NCBI GenBank assembly: GCA_009691905.1 | Contig: SIAF01000007.1 | Span: forward strand, 1 to 36,660 | From: Planctomycetaceae bacterium | GTDB taxonomy: Bacteria; Planctomycetota; Planctomycetia; Planctomycetales; Planctomycetaceae | DNA length: 36,660 nt | Reading direction: 5' to 3' | Shown here: positions 34,502 through 36,660 of the stretch, piece by piece | Layout of the letters: every line of letters begins with the position of its first letter | How positions within the stretch are numbered: position 1 is the first letter of the stretch | Notes under the pieces: model-generated | Databases searched by the model: none | Told to the model about the DNA's origin: nothing | What the model saw: only the letters and a program-made list of their open reading frames with translations | Position numbers and translations under genes: made by a program

Positions 34502-35806
34502 ATGTTGAGCCTGTTCGGGGATCGGCGGTTCAAAGATTGCGATGGAGCCACGCGACGTGACGCTCTGAAAATCGGGTCGCTGGGCCTGGGGTCGCTCAGC
34601 CTGCCGTCGCTTTTGGCAGCCCGATCGGCGGCTTCAGAATCGGGACAGCCGGTCAAAAACACCTCGGTCGTCTGGCTCTGGCTCGGGGGCGGGGCGACAC
34701 ACATTGAAACCTTCGATCCGAAGATGACGGCGCCGGCCGAGTTTCGGAGTGTGACGGGCGAAGTCACCACGAATTTGCCGGGGGTCACGCTGGGAGGCAC
34801 ATTTCCCCAGATCGGACAGGTTGCCGATCGAATGGCGTTCGTCCGCTCGTTTTCCCACAAAAACAGCGGACACGGCGGCGGAACGCACTGGGTGATGACC
34901 GGCTATGACAACAAACAGGTCGACAACGGCGGCCGACCCACCCGTCCGTCGCTGGGAGCCATTGCCTCGAAAGTCCGCGGCGCAAATCACCCGGTCACCG
35001 GAATGCCGACCTACGTGAGGCTGGGTGGAATTCTCGCCGACGGCCCGTCGTTTCTCGGGACGCCGTATGCTCCATTCGATCCTCAGGGGCAGGCCCGCAA
35101 CAACCTGACGCTGAGTACGAAGCTCGAGCGCCTTGGAGATCGCCGATCGCTGCTTGCGAGCCTCGACCGCTTTCAACGCGACGCCGACAACGCGGGCCTG
35201 ATGAACGGCCTCGATCAGTTCGAAGAGCAGGCGTTCAACCTGGTTCTCGGCAACGCCCCCGCCGCCTTCGATTTGAAAAAGGAAGATCCGCGGCTGGTGG
35301 CCAAGTACGGCAAAGACCTCGGTCAGCAATTGCTGATCGCGCGGCGATTGTGCGAGGCGGGTTGCGGGTTCGTGACCGTCAGCTTCGGCGGTTGGGACAT
35401 GCATGGCGGAATCAAACAAGCGATGCAGCGTCGCGGACCCATTGTCGATCATGCGGTCGCCACCTTTGTGCAGGATCTGTACGACCGCGGCCTCGACGAC
35501 CGCATTTTGCTGGTTGTCACCGGTGAATTCGGCCGCACGCCCCGGGTCAACGCCGGCGGCGGCCGCGATCATTGGGCGCCGCTCAGCACGCTGGCCTTAT
35601 CCGGCGGCGGGCTGAAAATGGGGCAGGTCGTCGGCGAATCGAGCGCCAAGGCCGAGCTTCCGCAGTCGACGCCGATCACTCCGCAAGACCTGATGGCCAC
35701 GGTGTTTGACGTGCTGGGGATCGACCGCAAAATGCAACTGGTCAACCTGGCCGGTCGCCCGGTTTATGTGCTCGAAGACGGAAACCCGATTCGCGAGCTG
35801 GTCTAA
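34502..35806 (+). CDS. DUF1501 family exported protein (5)
   Basis: A 434-residue DUF1501 protein. The Tat-type leader is ATRRDALKIGSLGLGSLSLPSLL. Motifs include VVWLWLGGGATHIETFDPK, FSHKNSGHGGGTHWVMTGY, FGGWDMHGG, VTGEFGRTPRVNAGGGRDHWAP and SGGGLKMGQVVGE. The track start, 32 codons upstream, lies inside the promoter; the ATG at 34502 with GGGAG eight bases before it is correct. It has no DUF1549/1553 partner and is followed 156 bases later by a small secreted protein gene. It is the only one of the five with a consensus -35 box immediately upstream, so it may be the most strongly expressed copy. Confidence 0.92.
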   Translation: MLSLFGDRRFKDCDGATRRDALKIGSLGLGSLSLPSLLAARSAASESGQPVKNTSVVWLWLGGGATHIETFDPKMTAPAEFRSVTGEVTTNLPGVTLGGTFPQIGQVADRMAFVRSFSHKNSGHGGGTHWVMTGYDNKQVDNGGRPTRPSLGAIASKVRGANHPVTGMPTYVRLGGILADGPSFLGTPYAPFDPQGQARNNLTLSTKLERLGDRRSLLASLDRFQRDADNAGLMNGLDQFEEQAFNLVLGNAPAAFDLKKEDPRLVAKYGKDLGQQLLIARRLCEAGCGFVTVSFGGWDMHGGIKQAMQRRGPIVDHAVATFVQDLYDRGLDDRILLVVTGEFGRTPRVNAGGGRDHWAPLSTLALSGGGLKMGQVVGESSAKAELPQSTPITPQDLMATVFDVLGIDRKMQLVNLAGRPVYVLEDGNPIRELV

Positions 35807-35962
35807 TCAAAAACCGCCGATGGATTGCAACTTTCGTCTGATTCAGACATCCTAATGGGGTCTTGAGGTGACAGGCTGACATCGTCAGGCTGGAATGTTC
35901 GTCCTGTGCCGTGGATCAAACTGTTTCACCCCCCGTTCTATGCAAGGAAGAAGGAGTTCTCA

Positions 35963-36517
35963 ATGAAGAAGTTTTCTGCGTTTGTGACGTTGTGTGGCGT
36001 GGCCGTCTCGGGCCTCGCGCTTGCCGCTGAAAAGCTCGAATCGGGCCTGCCGGTCGGCGAAACGGTTCCCGCGTTCAATGTGCGGGACATCACCGGCCCG
36101 GCGAAAGGCGAGACATTGTGCTATCGCTGTCGCTACGGCGCGAAGCCGGTCGTAACCGTTTTCACCCGCGAGATGAATGACACGGTGACCGATCTGATCA
36201 AGAAGATCGATGCGAAAGTCGGCGCCAACAAGGACAAGAAGATGTCGGCGTTCGTCGTCGTTCTCACCGACGACCCGGACACGGTCGAACCCAAGCTCGA
36301 GAAGCTCGCCAAGGACGAGAAGATTGAGAACACCCCGCTGACGATCGTCGAAGGCGTCACCGGTCCCCCCGAGTACAAACTCTCGAAGGACGCGGAAGTG
36401 ACCGTCATGATGTGGGTCGAAAGCGAAGTCAAAGTCAACCAGTCCTTCGCGAAGGGCAAGCTCGATAAGAAAGCCATCGACGCGCTCGTCGCCGAGACCA
36501 GGAAGATCCTGAACTAG
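35963..36517 (+). CDS. Small secreted thioredoxin-fold-like protein
   Basis: A 184-residue protein with a clear Sec signal peptide (MKKFSAFVTLCGVAVSGLALA). The mature part has VGETVPAFNVRDITGP, like the entry to AhpC/redoxin domains, then ETLCYRCRYGAKPVVTVFTRE, a CxxC in roughly the place of the redox motif. KMSAFVVVLTDDPDTVEPKLEKLA continues the fold. A periplasmic or surface redox or copper-related role is possible, but the usual CxxC-after-strand geometry is shifted, so it may be structural. It is lysine-rich, unlike its neighbours. The ATG at 35963 follows AAGGAG at ideal spacing; the track start, 19 codons earlier, is wrong. Confidence 0.85.
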   Translation: MKKFSAFVTLCGVAVSGLALAAEKLESGLPVGETVPAFNVRDITGPAKGETLCYRCRYGAKPVVTVFTREMNDTVTDLIKKIDAKVGANKDKKMSAFVVVLTDDPDTVEPKLEKLAKDEKIENTPLTIVEGVTGPPEYKLSKDAEVTVMMWVESEVKVNQSFAKGKLDKKAIDALVAETRKILN

Positions 36518-36645
36518 TCTTCAACCAAGCACACCCGATTTCGTCATTTCCGGCGTAGCAACAAAAAACTCGGAATCCCTGGGCGTTCTGTGGTGTTTCA
36601 TGTGTGCGTAAACAATGAAGCACCTCGAACACAAAGGAATTTCGA

Positions 36646-36660
36646 GTGAAACGGATTATG
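36646..36660 (+). CDS. Possible start of next gene, cut by window edge
   Basis: AAAGGA followed seven bases later by GTG AAA CGG ATT ATG looks like a ribosome site and an N-terminus with basic residues. Only five codons are visible, so the product cannot be named. Confidence 0.25.

Noticed and set aside
34634-35572. 312-residue minus-strand ORF
   Set aside because: Antisense shadow of DUF1501 gene (5).

Overview
The window is a stretch of high-GC bacterial chromosome that is almost certainly planctomycetal. The signature families are five DUF1501 proteins, two DUF1549/DUF1553 (PSD1-type) cytochrome proteins and one very large cytochrome/WD40/pre-peptidase protein, all within 36 kb. This set is characteristic of Planctomycetes. 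No species can be named from the sequence alone.

Layout. 1-6.2 kb: a possible transposase tail at the left edge, a small membrane ORF, a lone DUF1501 gene, a universal stress protein, a TIM-barrel sugar isomerase-like protein, and a DUF255/YyaL-type thioredoxin-fold protein. 6.2-10.9 kb: ordinary metabolic genes, namely phosphoribosylanthranilate isomerase (trpF), a DUF1015 protein, a secreted alpha/beta hydrolase and purD. 11.2-14.0 kb: a second lone DUF1501 gene and larC with a histidine-rich tail. 14.0-15.7 kb: no convincing gene, but a dense collection of palindromes, tandem repeats and dispersed repeats. 15.7-18.1 kb: a compact three-gene plus-strand cassette behind a well-spaced sigma70-like promoter. 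It ends in a PIN-type nuclease interrupted by two CxxC pairs and is the best candidate here for an undescribed system. 18.4-23.1 kb: a DUF1549/DUF1553 gene translationally coupled to a DUF1501 gene, followed by a broken glyoxalase fragment. 24.2-33.3 kb: a minus-strand block in the order DUF1501, DUF1549/DUF1553, VapBC-like toxin-antitoxin pair, a 76-residue protein, then the 1313-residue WD40/cytochrome protein. 33.7-36.5 kb: csrA, another DUF1501 gene with a strong promoter, and a small secreted thioredoxin-like protein.

How the genes work together. The DUF1501 and DUF1549/1553 proteins carry export signals and haem-binding CxxCH motifs, so they probably form envelope machinery of unknown function. 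The VapBC-like pair lies between members of one such block and looks like an insertion. The PIN cassette is surrounded by repeat-rich DNA and reads like an accessory toxin, defence or RNA-processing module; that role is inference.

A second theme is non-coding. At least five unrelated-sequence elements share one architecture: two small hairpins in tandem whose outer edges also pair with each other. A separate dispersed repeat containing ACCACGAAT occurs three times, and two of its copies bracket larC. Start codons were moved from the supplied ORF track wherever an internal ATG or GTG had better ribosome-site or domain support; the track counts GTG and TTG as M.
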